This document shows positions 7,571-16,336 of a stretch of DNA of 64,000 bases, piece after piece. The translations under genes and the position numbers were made by a program. The notes beneath the pieces are model-generated. The model was not told the origin of the DNA, searched no databases, and worked only from the letters and a program-made list of their open reading frames with translations. The stretch lies in contig NZ_CP109149.1 in the NCBI RefSeq assembly GCF_035920345.1, positions 10,292,001 to 10,356,000 on the forward strand, given 5' to 3'. Position 1 is the stretch's first letter. Every line of letters starts with the position of its first letter. Source of the DNA: Nocardia vinacea (GTDB lineage: Bacteria > Actinomycetota > Actinomycetes > Mycobacteriales > Mycobacteriaceae).

Positions 7571-9022
7571 ATGGGCACCACTGTCGACTGGCTGCGCACC
7601 ACCACACCCGGATTGCTGGTGCTGTGCGGTCTCGCGATTGCCGTACTGCTGTTCACCATTATCAAGGTCAAGCTGGAGCCGTTCATCGCGCTGCTGCTCA
7701 CCGGGCTCGGGCTGGCGCTCGCCGCCGGACTACCGGTGGCGAAGATTGTCGGTACGGCGATCAAGCCCGGTGATTCGCTGCTGGAGACCGGTTTCGGCGG
7801 CATCCTCGGGCATATCGCGGTGATCATCGGCCTCGGCACGGTGCTCGGCGCGATTCTCGAACGTTCCGGTGGGGCGGACGTTTTGACCGGCAAGCTGCTG
7901 AGCATCTTCGGCGAGAAGGGCGCACCGGTCGCCATGGGTCTGCTCGGGCTCATCTTCGGCATCCCGGTCTTCTTCGATATCGGCATCTTCGTGCTCGCAC
8001 CGCTGATCTATGTGGCCGCCAAGCGCGGTGGGCGATCGCTGGTGCTGTATGCGATGCCGATGCTGGCCGGTCTGTCCATGACCCACGCGTTTCTGCCGCC
8101 GCATCCAGGTCCGGTGGCGCTGGGTGGTCTGCTCGGGGTGAGCCTGGGGTGGCTGATCATCATGGGATTCGTTTGCGGCATACCGGGTTTCATCGCCGCA
8201 GGCATCGTGTGGGGCACCTACATCGGCAAGCGGGTACAGGTCGAGGTGCCCGCCGAGTTCTTGGTCCGGCCGGAGGCGGAGCCTGCGGCGAAGGGCGAAG
8301 GTCCGGGCACCGCAACGGATCCGGAGGCCGTACGCACCGAGACTCGCCCGCCCGCGGTCGGGCTCATCGGCGGCATTATCGCGATTCCGCTGGTGCTCAT
8401 CCTCGGTGCGACCTTCGGCAGCCAATGGCTGGACAAGGATTCGCAACTGCTGCAGGTGCTCACCTTCCTCGGCACACCGGCCGTGGCGCTGCTGATCGCG
8501 GTGCTCGTCGCCTTCTATCTGCTCGGAGTGCGGCGCGGTTCCAGTGTGCAGGAACTCAGTACGCTCACCGCGGAATCGCTGAAGCCGGTCGGCATGCTGT
8601 TGCTGGTGGTCGGTGCGGGTGCGTTCTTCGGAAAGGTCATCTCCGCCACCGGAATCGGCACCGCACTCGCCGACACCATGTCGGCCGCCGGACTGCCGGT
8701 GATCGTGCTCGCCTACATCATCAGCTGCGGCCTGCGCATCGCACAGGGCTCGGCCACCGTCGCCATTGTGACCACTGGCGGCATCGTCGCGCCGCTGGTC
8801 ACCGGACACGGCTATTCGCAGATGGCTATCTCCCTCATCGCCATGGCGATCGCGGCGGGCTCGATCATCCTCAGCCATGTCAACGACGGTGGCTTCTGGA
8901 TCATCTCGAAGTACTTCAACCTGACGGTAAAGCAGACACTGCAAACCTGGACGGTGCTCGAAACTGTGCTCTCGGTGGTGAGTTTCGCGGTCGCGGCGGT
9001 GCTGTTCGCGATTGTCAGCTGA
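7571..9022 (+). CDS. GntP family gluconate/aldonate:H+ symporter
   Basis: A 483-residue inner-membrane transporter with about 12 hydrophobic segments. GntP signatures are visible: IPVFFDIGIFVLAP (131-144), THAFLPPHPGP (171-181) and a C-terminal SHVNDGGFWI. A hydrophilic Glu/Ala/Pro-rich loop of about 35 residues (around 232-268) separates the two halves. The ATG at 7571 has GAGAGGT upstream. GntP proteins import gluconate and related sugar acids with protons, and this one presumably imports the N-acetylated or free aldonic amino sugar degraded by the enzymes upstream. Last gene of the operon, closed by the hairpin at 9042-9074. Confidence 0.92.
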   Translation: MGTTVDWLRTTTPGLLVLCGLAIAVLLFTIIKVKLEPFIALLLTGLGLALAAGLPVAKIVGTAIKPGDSLLETGFGGILGHIAVIIGLGTVLGAILERSGGADVLTGKLLSIFGEKGAPVAMGLLGLIFGIPVFFDIGIFVLAPLIYVAAKRGGRSLVLYAMPMLAGLSMTHAFLPPHPGPVALGGLLGVSLGWLIIMGFVCGIPGFIAAGIVWGTYIGKRVQVEVPAEFLVRPEAEPAAKGEGPGTATDPEAVRTETRPPAVGLIGGIIAIPLVLILGATFGSQWLDKDSQLLQVLTFLGTPAVALLIAVLVAFYLLGVRRGSSVQELSTLTAESLKPVGMLLLVVGAGAFFGKVISATGIGTALADTMSAAGLPVIVLAYIISCGLRIAQGSATVAIVTTGGIVAPLVTGHGYSQMAISLIAMAIAAGSIILSHVNDGGFWIISKYFNLTVKQTLQTWTVLETVLSVVSFAVAAVLFAIVS

Positions 9023-9041
9023 ACTCGGAGCGCTGGCTTCG

Positions 9042-9074
9042 GCCCGGCATCGGGATCGAATCCCCGTGCCGGGC
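9042..9074 (+). terminator. Hairpin terminator after the GntP gene
   Basis: GCCCGGCA (9042-9049) pairs perfectly with TGCCGGGC (9067-9074), and an inner CGGGAT/ATCCCCG stem continues it. It begins 20 bases after the gntP stop and lies before the convergent WYL gene. No long U tract follows, as is usual in actinomycetes. The remaining bases to 9271 show no gene. Confidence 0.55.
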
Positions 9075-9271
9075 TGGTCAATTGGTGCAGTACGAAGGCG
9101 GCCGTTCCGGTGCTGGCTGCGCGTCCAGGATCAGGGCGTAGCGGGCCATCATTCGGGGTGTATCGGTGCTGTCGCGCAGCGCTGGTCGCCGCGGTGCGGA
9201 TTGCGGTCATGCGACTGGTGCTCCGTCGGCCAGTTGAAAGCTTCGGTGCATGATCGGAGTTGTTGACCGGA

Positions 9272-10234
9272 TCAGTCGAAGTTGCGGAGGGCATTTGTGC
9301 AGCGGTCGGCTCGAGCCCGGAGGGCAGTGACGAGTTCGGGTGGGCCGCTGAGCAGTGTGAAGTCGATATCGACCGAAGTGATCATCCAGACCAGCGCCTC
9401 TGGCGTGTCCGCGCCGACGTGCAGTTGGCAGCTGTGGTCATCGACGGCTTCGATGACGCCCATGCCGGGCCAGACATTCACTGCGGCGTCCTCGGCGGAC
9501 TTGTGCAGCAGGGCAATTGCTTGATACGGCCACGCCCGCGATGACAGTTGTAGCGAAAGGTAGGCCGCGACATCACCTTCCGGTAGCTCACGCGGAGTGA
9601 AGCGCGGGCCGGCGGGTATTCGAGGCGAGATGCGGTCGGCTCGGAAGGTACGCCAATCACCGCGATCGACATCCCAGGCCACGAGGTACCAGCGTCTACT
9701 GAAGTGCACCAGGCTGTGCGGCTCCACCGTACGACGGGTGGTGGCGCCGCTGTGTGCTCGATAGTCGAAGCGCAGGCGCTCGTGCCGTTGACATGCCTCG
9801 GCGACGGCCATCAAGGTGTCCGGCTCGACCGTTGCGCCCGGCGTCCCGACCCGGACCGTCGCGCCACGCAGCGTGCGGACCCGGTGGCGCAGCCGCGGCG
9901 GCAGCACCTGCTCGAGTTTGGTGAGCGCGCGCAGGGATGCCTCCTCGATGCCCGCGACCGTGCCGTCGGAGGCGCTGCGCAAGCCGACCGCCACCGCGAC
10001 GGCCTCCTCGTCGTCGAGCAGCAGCGGCGGCAGTGCGGCCCCGGCGCCGAGCCGGTAGCCCGCGGTGCCCTGTGTGGCGTGCACCGGGTAGCCGAGTTCA
10101 CGCAGCCGATCCACATCGCGGCGGACGGTGCGGCCGGTGACGCCGAGTCGTTCGGCGAGTTCGGTCCCAGTCCAGTCGCGGTGGGTCTGCAGCAGGGCGA
10201 GCAGTTTGAGCAGGCGTGCCGAGGTCTCCAACAC
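9272..10234 (-). CDS. WYL-domain transcriptional regulator (YafY type)
   Basis: A 320-residue regulator with an N-terminal HTH (about 8-60, TGTELAERLGVTGRTVRRDVDRLRELG) and a WYL domain (about 135-210) ending in RRWYLVAWDVDRGDWRTFRADRIS, plus the C-terminal WCX extension. WYL proteins often sense ligands or nucleic acids and control the gene divergent from them. Here the divergent gene is an epoxide hydrolase, and the 63-bp gap carries a perfect 8-bp inverted repeat, making it the likely regulator of both (inference). The start is GTG. Confidence 0.88.
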   Translation of the reverse strand: MLETSARLLKLLALLQTHRDWTGTELAERLGVTGRTVRRDVDRLRELGYPVHATQGTAGYRLGAGAALPPLLLDDEEAVAVAVGLRSASDGTVAGIEEASLRALTKLEQVLPPRLRHRVRTLRGATVRVGTPGATVEPDTLMAVAEACQRHERLRFDYRAHSGATTRRTVEPHSLVHFSRRWYLVAWDVDRGDWRTFRADRISPRIPAGPRFTPRELPEGDVAAYLSLQLSSRAWPYQAIALLHKSAEDAAVNVWPGMGVIEAVDDHSCQLHVGADTPEALVWMITSVDIDFTLLSGPPELVTALRARADRCTNALRNFD

Positions 10235-10253
10235 GAATTCCAGAATGCCAGAT

Positions 10254-10278
10254 GCTTAGGAACGATCCTGTCCTAAGC
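10254..10278. promoter_or_regulatory. Perfect inverted repeat between WYL regulator and epoxide hydrolase gene
   Basis: Arms GCTTAGGA (10254-10261) and TCCTAAGC (10271-10278) are separated by nine bases, with a nested AGGA-acga-TCCT repeat inside. It sits 19 bases upstream of the epoxide hydrolase ATG and about 20 bases upstream of the WYL gene start, an ideal place for a shared operator. Binding is inferred, not shown. Confidence 0.55.
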
Positions 10279-10297
10279 GGGTCATACCCTCGCTTTC

Positions 10298-11455
10298 ATG
10301 AGCACCGAACAGGACATCCGCCCCTTCCGCATCGAGATCCCGCAGGCCCAGATCGACGATCTGCACGCCCGGCTGGCGAATACCTTGTGGCCGGATGAAA
10401 TCCCGGGCGGCGGTTGGGATAAGGGCGCATCGATCTCGTATATGAAGGGTCTCGCCGAGTACTGGCGGTCCGAATACGATTGGCGCGCAGTCGAAGCGCG
10501 ACTGAACGAGCTGCCACAGTTCGTCACCGATATCGACGGGCAGCAGGTGCATTTCCTGCATCTCCGCTCACCCGAACCCGATGCCGTGCCGCTGGTTTTG
10601 AGCCACGGTTGGCCCGGCTCGTTCATCGAATTCCTCGATGTGATAGGGCCTTTGAGCGATCCGCGAGCCCACGGCGGTGATCCGACCGATGCGTTCCATC
10701 TGGTCATCCCGTCGTTGCCCGGATTCGCCTTCTCGGAGGCCGGGCCGAAGGTCGGGGATGGTTCGACCGAGCAGTTCGCGCAGGTGGTGGCGAAATTGAT
10801 GGCACGGCTCGGCTACGACCGATACGGGGCGCAGGGCGGCGACGCGGGCTTCTTCGTCTCGACCGAACTGGGACGGATCGCGACCGACCATGTGCTCGGC
10901 ATCCATGTGAACGGGCCGATCACGCTGCCGTCCTGGAGCGATGACGGTACGGAACCGGAGTACAGCCCGGAGGATCGGGCGAAGCTGGACAAACTCACCG
11001 GGAGCGAAAGCTACACCCGCTTCGGCTATGCGATGGTGCAGGCGGGCCGTCCGCAAACCCTGGCGATCGGCATGCACGATTCACCCGCCGGTTTGCTGAC
11101 CTGGATCGTGGATCTGTTTCAGCGCTGGACCAATCCCGCGCTCGAGTCGCCCGACGACGCGGTGGATCGCGACGCGCTGCTGACCAATGTCAGCCTCTAT
11201 TGGTTCACCAGGTCCTTCGTCTCCTCGATCCGGCTGTACGGGGAGGGCGACTCGTGGGGGATGCCCGCACGGAATTCCGGCGTGCCGACTGCGGCCGCGG
11301 TATTCGCCGGTGACAATTCCATTCGTGTACTCGCGGAGCAGCAGCACAACATCGTGCGCTGGACGGAGTTCGACCGGGGTGGGCACTTCGCTGCGATGGA
11401 AGCACCGGACCTGCTGACCGACGATGTGCGCGCGTTCTTCCGCTCGCTGCGCTGA
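10298..11455 (+). CDS. Microsomal-type epoxide hydrolase (alpha/beta fold)
   Basis: A 385-residue hydrolase with the N-terminal EHN domain (about 1-110) followed by an alpha/beta-hydrolase core. It shows the oxyanion motif [10 protein letters not shown] (103-112), the nucleophile Asp in AQGGDAGFF (D182) and the catalytic His in [12 protein letters not shown] (H363), so a full catalytic set is visible. It opens xenobiotic or lipid epoxides to diols, probably in the cytosol because no signal peptide is seen. It is transcribed away from the adjacent WYL regulator and ends 49 bases from a second, convergent WYL regulator gene. Confidence 0.9.
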   Translation: MSTEQDIRPFRIEIPQAQIDDLHARLANTLWPDEIPGGGWDKGASISYMKGLAEYWRSEYDWRAVEARLNELPQFVTDIDGQQVHFLHLRSPEPDAVPLVLSHGWPGSFIEFLDVIGPLSDPRAHGGDPTDAFHLVIPSLPGFAFSEAGPKVGDGSTEQFAQVVAKLMARLGYDRYGAQGGDAGFFVSTELGRIATDHVLGIHVNGPITLPSWSDDGTEPEYSPEDRAKLDKLTGSESYTRFGYAMVQAGRPQTLAIGMHDSPAGLLTWIVDLFQRWTNPALESPDDAVDRDALLTNVSLYWFTRSFVSSIRLYGEGDSWGMPARNSGVPTAAAVFAGDNSIRVLAEQQHNIVRWTEFDRGGHFAAMEAPDLLTDDVRAFFRSLR

Positions 11456-11503
11456 GCGCTCTGGCGACCGCATGCCCTTGCTGGGTGTGCGGCTTGCGCA
11501 AGG

Positions 11504-12484
11504 TCAGGGAGCGCGCGGACCTCGGTAGCGCTCGGCCATCGCGAAGGCCGTCGCGGCGAGCCGGTCGCGGAATTCCGGCGGGTCGAGAACCTCGCAGAAT
11601 TCGCCGAGCGGCATGATCGCACTCGCCAGAACCTCGTAGGACTCCGAGGGAATGGTTACCTCGACCCAGCCCTCGGCGTCCGGTTCGGTTGCCGATGCCA
11701 TCGCCTCGGCGACCGCGGCGGGCTCGTTCATCAGCCGGAGCAGCCGCAGCTGGGCGGCCGCGATCCGGCAGCGAGCCCGCACTCGCAGCATCGATCGGGC
11801 GAAATCATCGGCGGACTCCGACCAATGCTCGGAGAGGTTGAAATCATCTGGCCGCGCGAAGGATTCGCCGATCTGCTCGGCCGATGAGATGCGGCTCACG
11901 CGATATGAGCGGATGGCGGATCCGTCACGTGCGACGAGATACCAAATCCCGGCCTTCAATACGAGGCCGAGTGGATCCAAGCGGCGTTCGACGGCTCGAT
12001 CCTTGCGCTGATACCGGATATCGAGTCGCCTGTCGTGCCACAAGGCATCGGCAACCGCTGCGAGCGTGGGTGTTTCGTCGGGGCGATGAAACCAGCCCGG
12101 CGCGTCCACATGGACACGTTCCGCGATTCGTGTTGCCCGGCCGCGCAATTCGGGTGGTAGCGCGGCGAGCACCTTGAGCTGCGCGGTCGCCAACACCGTG
12201 CCGAGGCCGAGATCGGCGGCGGCCCCGGGTTGTCCGGCGAGCAGAACCGCATCGGCTTCCTCGGTGGTGAGCCCGGTCAACCGGGTGCGGTACCCGTCGA
12301 CCAGCCGCACGCCGCCGGTCCGACCCGGTTCGCTGTAGATCGGCACGCCCGCGGCGGACAGCGCCTCGATATCGCGATACACCGTGCGCACCGACACCTC
12401 CAACTCGCGCGCCAGCTCCGGCCCGGTCGTCCGGCCGCGGGTCTGGAGCAGCAATAACAGCTGCACCAGTCGACTCGCTCGCAT
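11504..12484 (-). CDS. WYL-domain transcriptional regulator
   Basis: A 326-residue protein with an N-terminal DeoR-like HTH (TGPELARELEVSVRTVYRDIEALSAAGVPI, about 20-50) and a WYL domain (GIWYLVARDGSAIRSYRVSRISS, about 180-205). It is divergent from a flavin-binding PPOX protein gene. A good promoter precedes it on its own strand: TTGACA (12518-12523, complement), 17 bases, TGGCTA (12495-12500, complement), giving a nearly leaderless start at 12484. The inverted repeat TGACA-N5-TGTCA overlaps the -35, suggesting autorepression. Confidence 0.88.
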   Translation of the reverse strand: MRASRLVQLLLLLQTRGRTTGPELARELEVSVRTVYRDIEALSAAGVPIYSEPGRTGGVRLVDGYRTRLTGLTTEEADAVLLAGQPGAAADLGLGTVLATAQLKVLAALPPELRGRATRIAERVHVDAPGWFHRPDETPTLAAVADALWHDRRLDIRYQRKDRAVERRLDPLGLVLKAGIWYLVARDGSAIRSYRVSRISSAEQIGESFARPDDFNLSEHWSESADDFARSMLRVRARCRIAAAQLRLLRLMNEPAAVAEAMASATEPDAEGWVEVTIPSESYEVLASAIMPLGEFCEVLDPPEFRDRLAATAFAMAERYRGPRAP

Positions 12485-12494
12485 GATTCGAGAT

Positions 12495-12523
12495 TAGCCA
12501 TAAAACCTGACAGAAGGTGTCAA
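12495..12523 (-). promoter_or_regulatory. Promoter and operator for WYL regulator/PPOX pair
   Basis: On the minus strand, TTGACA and TGGCTA are separated by 17 bases. The inverted repeat TGACA (12508-12512)/TGTCA (12518-12522) around GAAGG covers the -35 element. It lies 24 bases upstream of the PPOX gene ATG on the other strand. Confidence 0.5.
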
Positions 12524-12546
12524 GTTTTGCTCGTACCGTCGATCTC

Positions 12547-13038
12547 ATGACCACATGGAGCCAATTCACCGAAGAAGCGCCACGCATCGCCACCGTCTTC
12601 ACTCGTCGGCACCAGGCCGCCGGCAATCTCTGCATGCTCGGGACCCTGCGCTCCGACGGCTTCCCCCGCATCAGCCCCATAGAACCCCGGATCTTCGAGG
12701 GCATGCTGGTAATCGCGGGCATGCCGAACACCACCAAATTCAAGGATCTCGCCCGCGACCCGCGCTTCTGCCTGCACACCGCAACTGTCGACGCCCAAGT
12801 CGGCGACGGCGACGCAAAGCTCTTCGGCACCGCCATCGACCTCCCGGACAAGGAAGTCCACGCCCGCTTCGCCCAGCAACTGTTCGACGACACCGGCTTC
12901 GACATCCGCGGCCAGGAATTCGACCACTTCTACACGGCGGACCTGACCGGCGCCTCTATCGTCGAGGTCACCGACGATCACCTGGACATCACCATCTGGA
13001 AGCCCGGGCAGGGCGAGCGGGTGGTGCGCAAGCACTGA
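12547..13038 (+). CDS. Pyridoxamine 5'-phosphate oxidase-like (PPOX/FMN-binding split barrel) protein
   Basis: A 163-residue split-barrel protein. Starting at MTTWSQFTEEAPRIA gives the usual family length. Visible elements are the LCMLGTLRSDGFPRISPIEPRI strand pair that binds flavin or F420 in relatives, and NTTKFKDLARDPRFCLHTA. Actinobacterial members include flavin- or F420-dependent reductases and haem oxygenases, and the substrate cannot be told from sequence. It is divergent from the WYL regulator that probably controls it. Confidence 0.82.
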   Translation: MTTWSQFTEEAPRIATVFTRRHQAAGNLCMLGTLRSDGFPRISPIEPRIFEGMLVIAGMPNTTKFKDLARDPRFCLHTATVDAQVGDGDAKLFGTAIDLPDKEVHARFAQQLFDDTGFDIRGQEFDHFYTADLTGASIVEVTDDHLDITIWKPGQGERVVRKH

Positions 13039-13044
13039 TCGCTC

Positions 13045-13060
13045 GGCGGTGGTCACCGCC
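13045..13060. terminator. Short hairpin between convergent PPOX and epimerase genes
   Basis: GGCGGTG (13045-13051) and CACCGCC (13054-13060) form a perfect 7-bp stem with a two-base loop. It overlaps the stop of the leftward epimerase gene and lies seven bases past the PPOX stop, so it could end transcription in both directions. Confidence 0.35.
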
Positions 13061-14063
13061 CGGCCAAGAACTTGTCTTCTGCTGGATAGTCGAAGAACTG
13101 GCGGAAGTAGGGGTCGTCGTCAGCGGGGAGTATTCCCGAGGTATCGCCTGAGCGGGCGGCGGAAATCAGCCAGTCGAGTTGTGCGGCAACTGTTGTCGCG
13201 TAGTCGCCTACTGTTTGATAGCCGAGGGCGATGGCTGCGGAAGTGTCGAGGGTGACGGGGTGGGTGGAGTCCCAAGGGGTATTGCCCAATGAATGATCGT
13301 CGAGCAGGATCTCGGTCCAGTCGTGGGCGAGGTGGCGGGCGACTGTGCGGGAAATATCGAGGGCGGTGGGGGTGTCCGGATCTGCGATATTGAGGATGCG
13401 AGTGCCGGGCTGGTGGGCGACGGTTTCGACCAGTGCCGCGATATTGGCTGCGGCGGTGGTGTGGACGATCCCACTGCCTCGGCGGCGCAGCAGGACCGAG
13501 TGGCGCCCATCGAGGATTCGCTTCACGAAGACCCATTCGCGTGGACGACGGTTGCCCACTCCATGGACTCGCGATGGTCGTAGCACGGTGACCGGGAGAC
13601 CGCTGTCGAGCGAGACCTGCTCTGCGGCAACCTTGTTCGCTCCGTAGCCGGCGCGGGAGTGGTAGTCGATATCGCCCGGCGGCATTGTCGGTGCGGATTC
13701 GTGTAGTGGGCCATCGAATCGAGGCTCGACATCCGAATTCGCGTGGTTGCCGGCGGAATCGATATATACCGCCTTGCTGGACAGCAGTACCGTCGAGCCG
13801 GCTTCCGCCGCTAGTTCCACCAGAGCTCGAGCATGGTCGGCGGTATAGCAGGCGCAGTCGACGAGGAGATCTACTCCGGCGGCCAACTCCCGCTGCATGT
13901 CGGTGCGATCCGCGGCTATGAAACTCACACCGGCCGTGTGGAGTTCGGCGGGGAGGTGGGTGCGTCCCGTGACTCGCACCTGCCAGCCCGCAGCCGCCAG
14001 CCGCAATGCGATGGCGCGTCCGATCAGACCGGACCCACCCACGATCAGTGCATCAGGCACCAT
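13053..14063 (-). CDS. NAD(P)-dependent epimerase/dehydratase family protein
   Basis: A 336-residue extended short-chain dehydrogenase. The Rossmann motif GGSGLIGRAIA is at residues 9-19, STVLLSSKAVY holds the catalytic Ser/Thr region, and YGANK provides the YxxxK pair. The substrate is not evident; nucleotide-sugar epimerase or isoflavone-reductase-like activity is possible. It follows the ECF sigma operon on the same strand with a 35-bp gap, so it may be co-transcribed with it. No signal peptide or membrane segment is seen. Confidence 0.82.
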   Translation of the reverse strand: MVPDALIVGGSGLIGRAIALRLAAAGWQVRVTGRTHLPAELHTAGVSFIAADRTDMQRELAAGVDLLVDCACYTADHARALVELAAEAGSTVLLSSKAVYIDSAGNHANSDVEPRFDGPLHESAPTMPPGDIDYHSRAGYGANKVAAEQVSLDSGLPVTVLRPSRVHGVGNRRPREWVFVKRILDGRHSVLLRRRGSGIVHTTAAANIAALVETVAHQPGTRILNIADPDTPTALDISRTVARHLAHDWTEILLDDHSLGNTPWDSTHPVTLDTSAAIALGYQTVGDYATTVAAQLDWLISAARSGDTSGILPADDDPYFRQFFDYPAEDKFLAGR

Positions 14064-14098
14064 TCGAGCCTAGAGCACCGCCGTGTCTGTACCGGCCA

Positions 14099-15322
14099 TC
14101 AGTTAGCTGAGGCGAGCTCATTCCTGCGCCGCCGCAGAAAGGTCTGTTCGGCGGTGTTGTCTGTGTGGGCGATGGCGGCGTCGTAGGCCTGAATTGCCTC
14201 TGGCGTGCGGCCGAGTCGGCGTAGGAGGTCAGCGCGAATCGCGTGGTACAGATGGTGATTCGGAATGTCGATTTCAGAGAGCAGCGTGAGCGCCGCGTCA
14301 GGCCCATGGACTTCACCGACCGCCACTGCGCGGTTCAGCGCCACCACCGGACTCGGTGCTATGGCGGCCAGTTGGTCGTAGAGCCGCAGGATTTGTTGCC
14401 AGTCGGTGGATTCCGGATCGGTCGCGTCGGCGTGCACAGCGTTGATTGCGGCTTGGATCTGGTAGGGGCCGGGTTGGTTGCGGCGCAAGCACTCTCGGAC
14501 GAGGGCATGGCCCTCGGTGATGAGGGTGCGGTCCCAACGGTGACGGTCTTGCTCGGGTAGCGGCACGAGCGATCCGTCCGGTGCGGTGCGAGCCGCTCGA
14601 CGTGATTCGGTGAGCAACATCAGTGCGAGCAGCCCACGTACCTCCGGCTCATCGGGCATCAGCTCGATGAGCAAGCGCCCCAAGCGGATTGCCTCGCTGC
14701 ACAGGTCGGCCCGCACGAGGCGATCGCCCGAGGTGGCCGTGTGACCTTCGGTGAAGATGAGGAAGATGACGGCGAGGACCCCGCGGAGCCGGGCGGGTAG
14801 GTCCGCGTCGCTGGGGACCCGGTACGGGATGCGTGCGTCGCGGATCTTGCCCTTGGCTCGGACGAGCCGCTGGGCCATTGTCGATTCGGAAGTGAGGAAG
14901 GCGTGGGCGATTTCGGGGGTGGTCAGCCCGCCGAGCAGTCGCAAGGTGAGCGCGACCTGTGCGTTGAGCGACAGGGCGGGGTGGCAGCAGGTGAAGATCA
15001 GTCGGAGCCGATCATCCTGCACCGCACCGGAATCGGGCGGTTCGTCGGCGCGCAGGAGGGCGGCCTCGACATGCCGATCGTGCCGCGTTGCCTCGCGGCG
15101 CAGTCTATCGATGACGCGATTGCGGGCCGTAGTGATGATCCAGCCCGGTGGGCTCGGCGGCAGTCCGTCCGACGGCCAGCGCTGCACCGCGGCCGTAAAG
15201 GCATCCTGCACCGCGTCTTCGGCGACGGTGATATCGCCGAAGACGCGGATCAGGCTGGCGACCGCGCGACCGTAATGTTCGGTGAAGACGTCCTCGATCA
15301 CGGCCGGGGTGACCTCAGCCAT
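14099..15322 (-). CDS. ECF42-type RNA polymerase sigma factor with C-terminal TPR-like extension
   Basis: A 407-residue sigma-70-family protein: sigma2 (about 8-75, [18 protein letters not shown]), sigma4 (about 110-170, [28 protein letters not shown]) and a helical C-terminal extension of about 200 residues ([15 protein letters not shown] then repeat-like helices). This architecture and the adjacent DGPF-domain gene define the ECF42 group, which has no anti-sigma factor and is thought to be governed by its own C-terminal domain. It overlaps the DGPF gene by eight bases, so it is the third gene of the operon DHFR-like/DGPF/sigma. Confidence 0.9.
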   Translation of the reverse strand: MAEVTPAVIEDVFTEHYGRAVASLIRVFGDITVAEDAVQDAFTAAVQRWPSDGLPPSPPGWIITTARNRVIDRLRREATRHDRHVEAALLRADEPPDSGAVQDDRLRLIFTCCHPALSLNAQVALTLRLLGGLTTPEIAHAFLTSESTMAQRLVRAKGKIRDARIPYRVPSDADLPARLRGVLAVIFLIFTEGHTATSGDRLVRADLCSEAIRLGRLLIELMPDEPEVRGLLALMLLTESRRAARTAPDGSLVPLPEQDRHRWDRTLITEGHALVRECLRRNQPGPYQIQAAINAVHADATDPESTDWQQILRLYDQLAAIAPSPVVALNRAVAVGEVHGPDAALTLLSEIDIPNHHLYHAIRADLLRRLGRTPEAIQAYDAAIAHTDNTAEQTFLRRRRNELASAN

Positions 15323-15656
15323 CGGCGAGCGGTCTGATCTCGATCGGCAGGGTCACCACCGCCGCCACCCTGCGACCCCATTCGAGTGCTTCATCGAGAT
15401 CCGCCGCCTGGATGATGGTGAATCCGCCGATGTGCTCCTTACTTTCGACGTACGGCCCATCGGTGATGAGCACGTCGTCGGCGTTGGCCCGCAGCACGGT
15501 GGCGGTGCTCGGCGGATGCAGTCCGGCGGCGAAAACCCATGCGCCCGCGGCCCGCATCTCGTCGTTGACGGCCTCCAGGTCGCGCATGATCTCGTCGAGA
15601 TTGTCCGGCGGCGCGACGTCGTCGGGCTGGTAGATGCTGAGCAGGTACTGCTTCAT
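15315..15656 (-). CDS. YciI/DGPF-domain protein, ECF42 partner
   Basis: A 113-residue YCII-fold protein with the signature [15 protein letters not shown] (about 64-78) that names the DGPF family. DGPF proteins are the standard genomic partners of ECF42 sigma factors and are controlled by them; their biochemical role is unknown. The ATG overlaps the stop of the upstream DHFR-like gene (ATGA), and its 3' end overlaps the sigma factor gene, indicating tight translational coupling. Confidence 0.9.
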   Translation of the reverse strand: MKQYLLSIYQPDDVAPPDNLDEIMRDLEAVNDEMRAAGAWVFAAGLHPPSTATVLRANADDVLITDGPYVESKEHIGGFTIIQAADLDEALEWGRRVAAVVTLPIEIRPLADG

Positions 15657-16231
15657 CGCTTCTCCTCATCCCGCTGATAGGTGACGATCACCACGCCGGT
15701 GGTGGTCGCGACGCTGTCGACGAGTCGCAATTCGCCGAGGTCGACCCCGTCGAACAGCCGCTGCCCGCCGCCGACCACGATCGGGTGGATCAGCAGCAGA
15801 AGCTCGTCGACCAGATCATGCCGCATCAGTGATCGCAGCAGGTCGCCGCTGCCGAGCACCACGAGATCCTGGCCCAGCTCGGCCACCGCGGGGACGGCAT
15901 CGGCAAGCAGCGTGGAGTTCTGCCAGGGCAGCGGCTCGGTCAGCGTCCGGGACGCCACGAACTTCTCGGTCTTGTTCAGCACCTCGGTGAACGGATTGTC
16001 GGTCTGATGCGGCCAGAAGCCGTAGAAGTCCTCATAGGTCCGCCGCCCGAGCAGCAGCGCTCCGTGGTGGGTCGCCATATGTTCGCCCATCACCCGGGCC
16101 TGCACCGGATCGTCATGGCGATGCGCCCAGCCGCCGTACCGGAAACCGTCCCTGACGTCCTCGTCGGCCCGGCCGGGGGCCTGCATGACGCCGTCCAGGG
16201 TGACGTGCTCGACCGCGATGATCTTGCTCAT
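15653..16231 (-). CDS. Dihydrofolate reductase-like (RibD C-terminal family) protein
   Basis: A 192-residue DHFR-fold protein beginning MSKIIAVEHVTLDGVMQAPG; it shows LLLGRRTYEDFYGFWP and the nucleotide-binding LVVLGSGDLLRSLMRHDLVDELLLLIHP. These proteins reduce pterin- or flavin-like substrates, and many are uncharacterised. First gene of the ECF42 operon. The start has AGGAAGG about nine bases upstream, and a candidate ECF42-type promoter lies at 16282-16308. Confidence 0.85.
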   Translation of the reverse strand: MSKIIAVEHVTLDGVMQAPGRADEDVRDGFRYGGWAHRHDDPVQARVMGEHMATHHGALLLGRRTYEDFYGFWPHQTDNPFTEVLNKTEKFVASRTLTEPLPWQNSTLLADAVPAVAELGQDLVVLGSGDLLRSLMRHDLVDELLLLIHPIVVGGGQRLFDGVDLGELRLVDSVATTTGVVIVTYQRDEEKR

Positions 16232-16281
16232 GCGGAAGTCCTTCCTGTTGCTGGCCGGTCCGCTACCGGCTTCACCTCCTA

Positions 16282-16308
16282 TACGAGCGGCTACCCGCTG
16301 AATCGACA
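16282..16308 (-). promoter_or_regulatory. Candidate ECF42-type promoter
   Basis: On the minus strand TGTCGA (16303-16308) is followed after 17 bases by CGTA (16282-16285), 51 bases upstream of the DHFR-like start. The reported ECF42 consensus is TGTCGA at -35 and CGAC/CGTC at -10, so the -35 is a perfect match and the -10 differs in one base. This suggests that the sigma factor drives its own operon (inference). Confidence 0.45.
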
Positions 16309-16336
16309 TCGCGGACGGAAATCTTTCGGCGGTTTC

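Noticed and set aside
9050..9074. A stretch resembling a tRNA T-arm (GGG-ATCGAAT-CCC)
   Set aside because: No acceptor stem, D-arm or anticodon arm can be built upstream, because that sequence is inside the GntP coding region. It is explained by the terminator hairpin.
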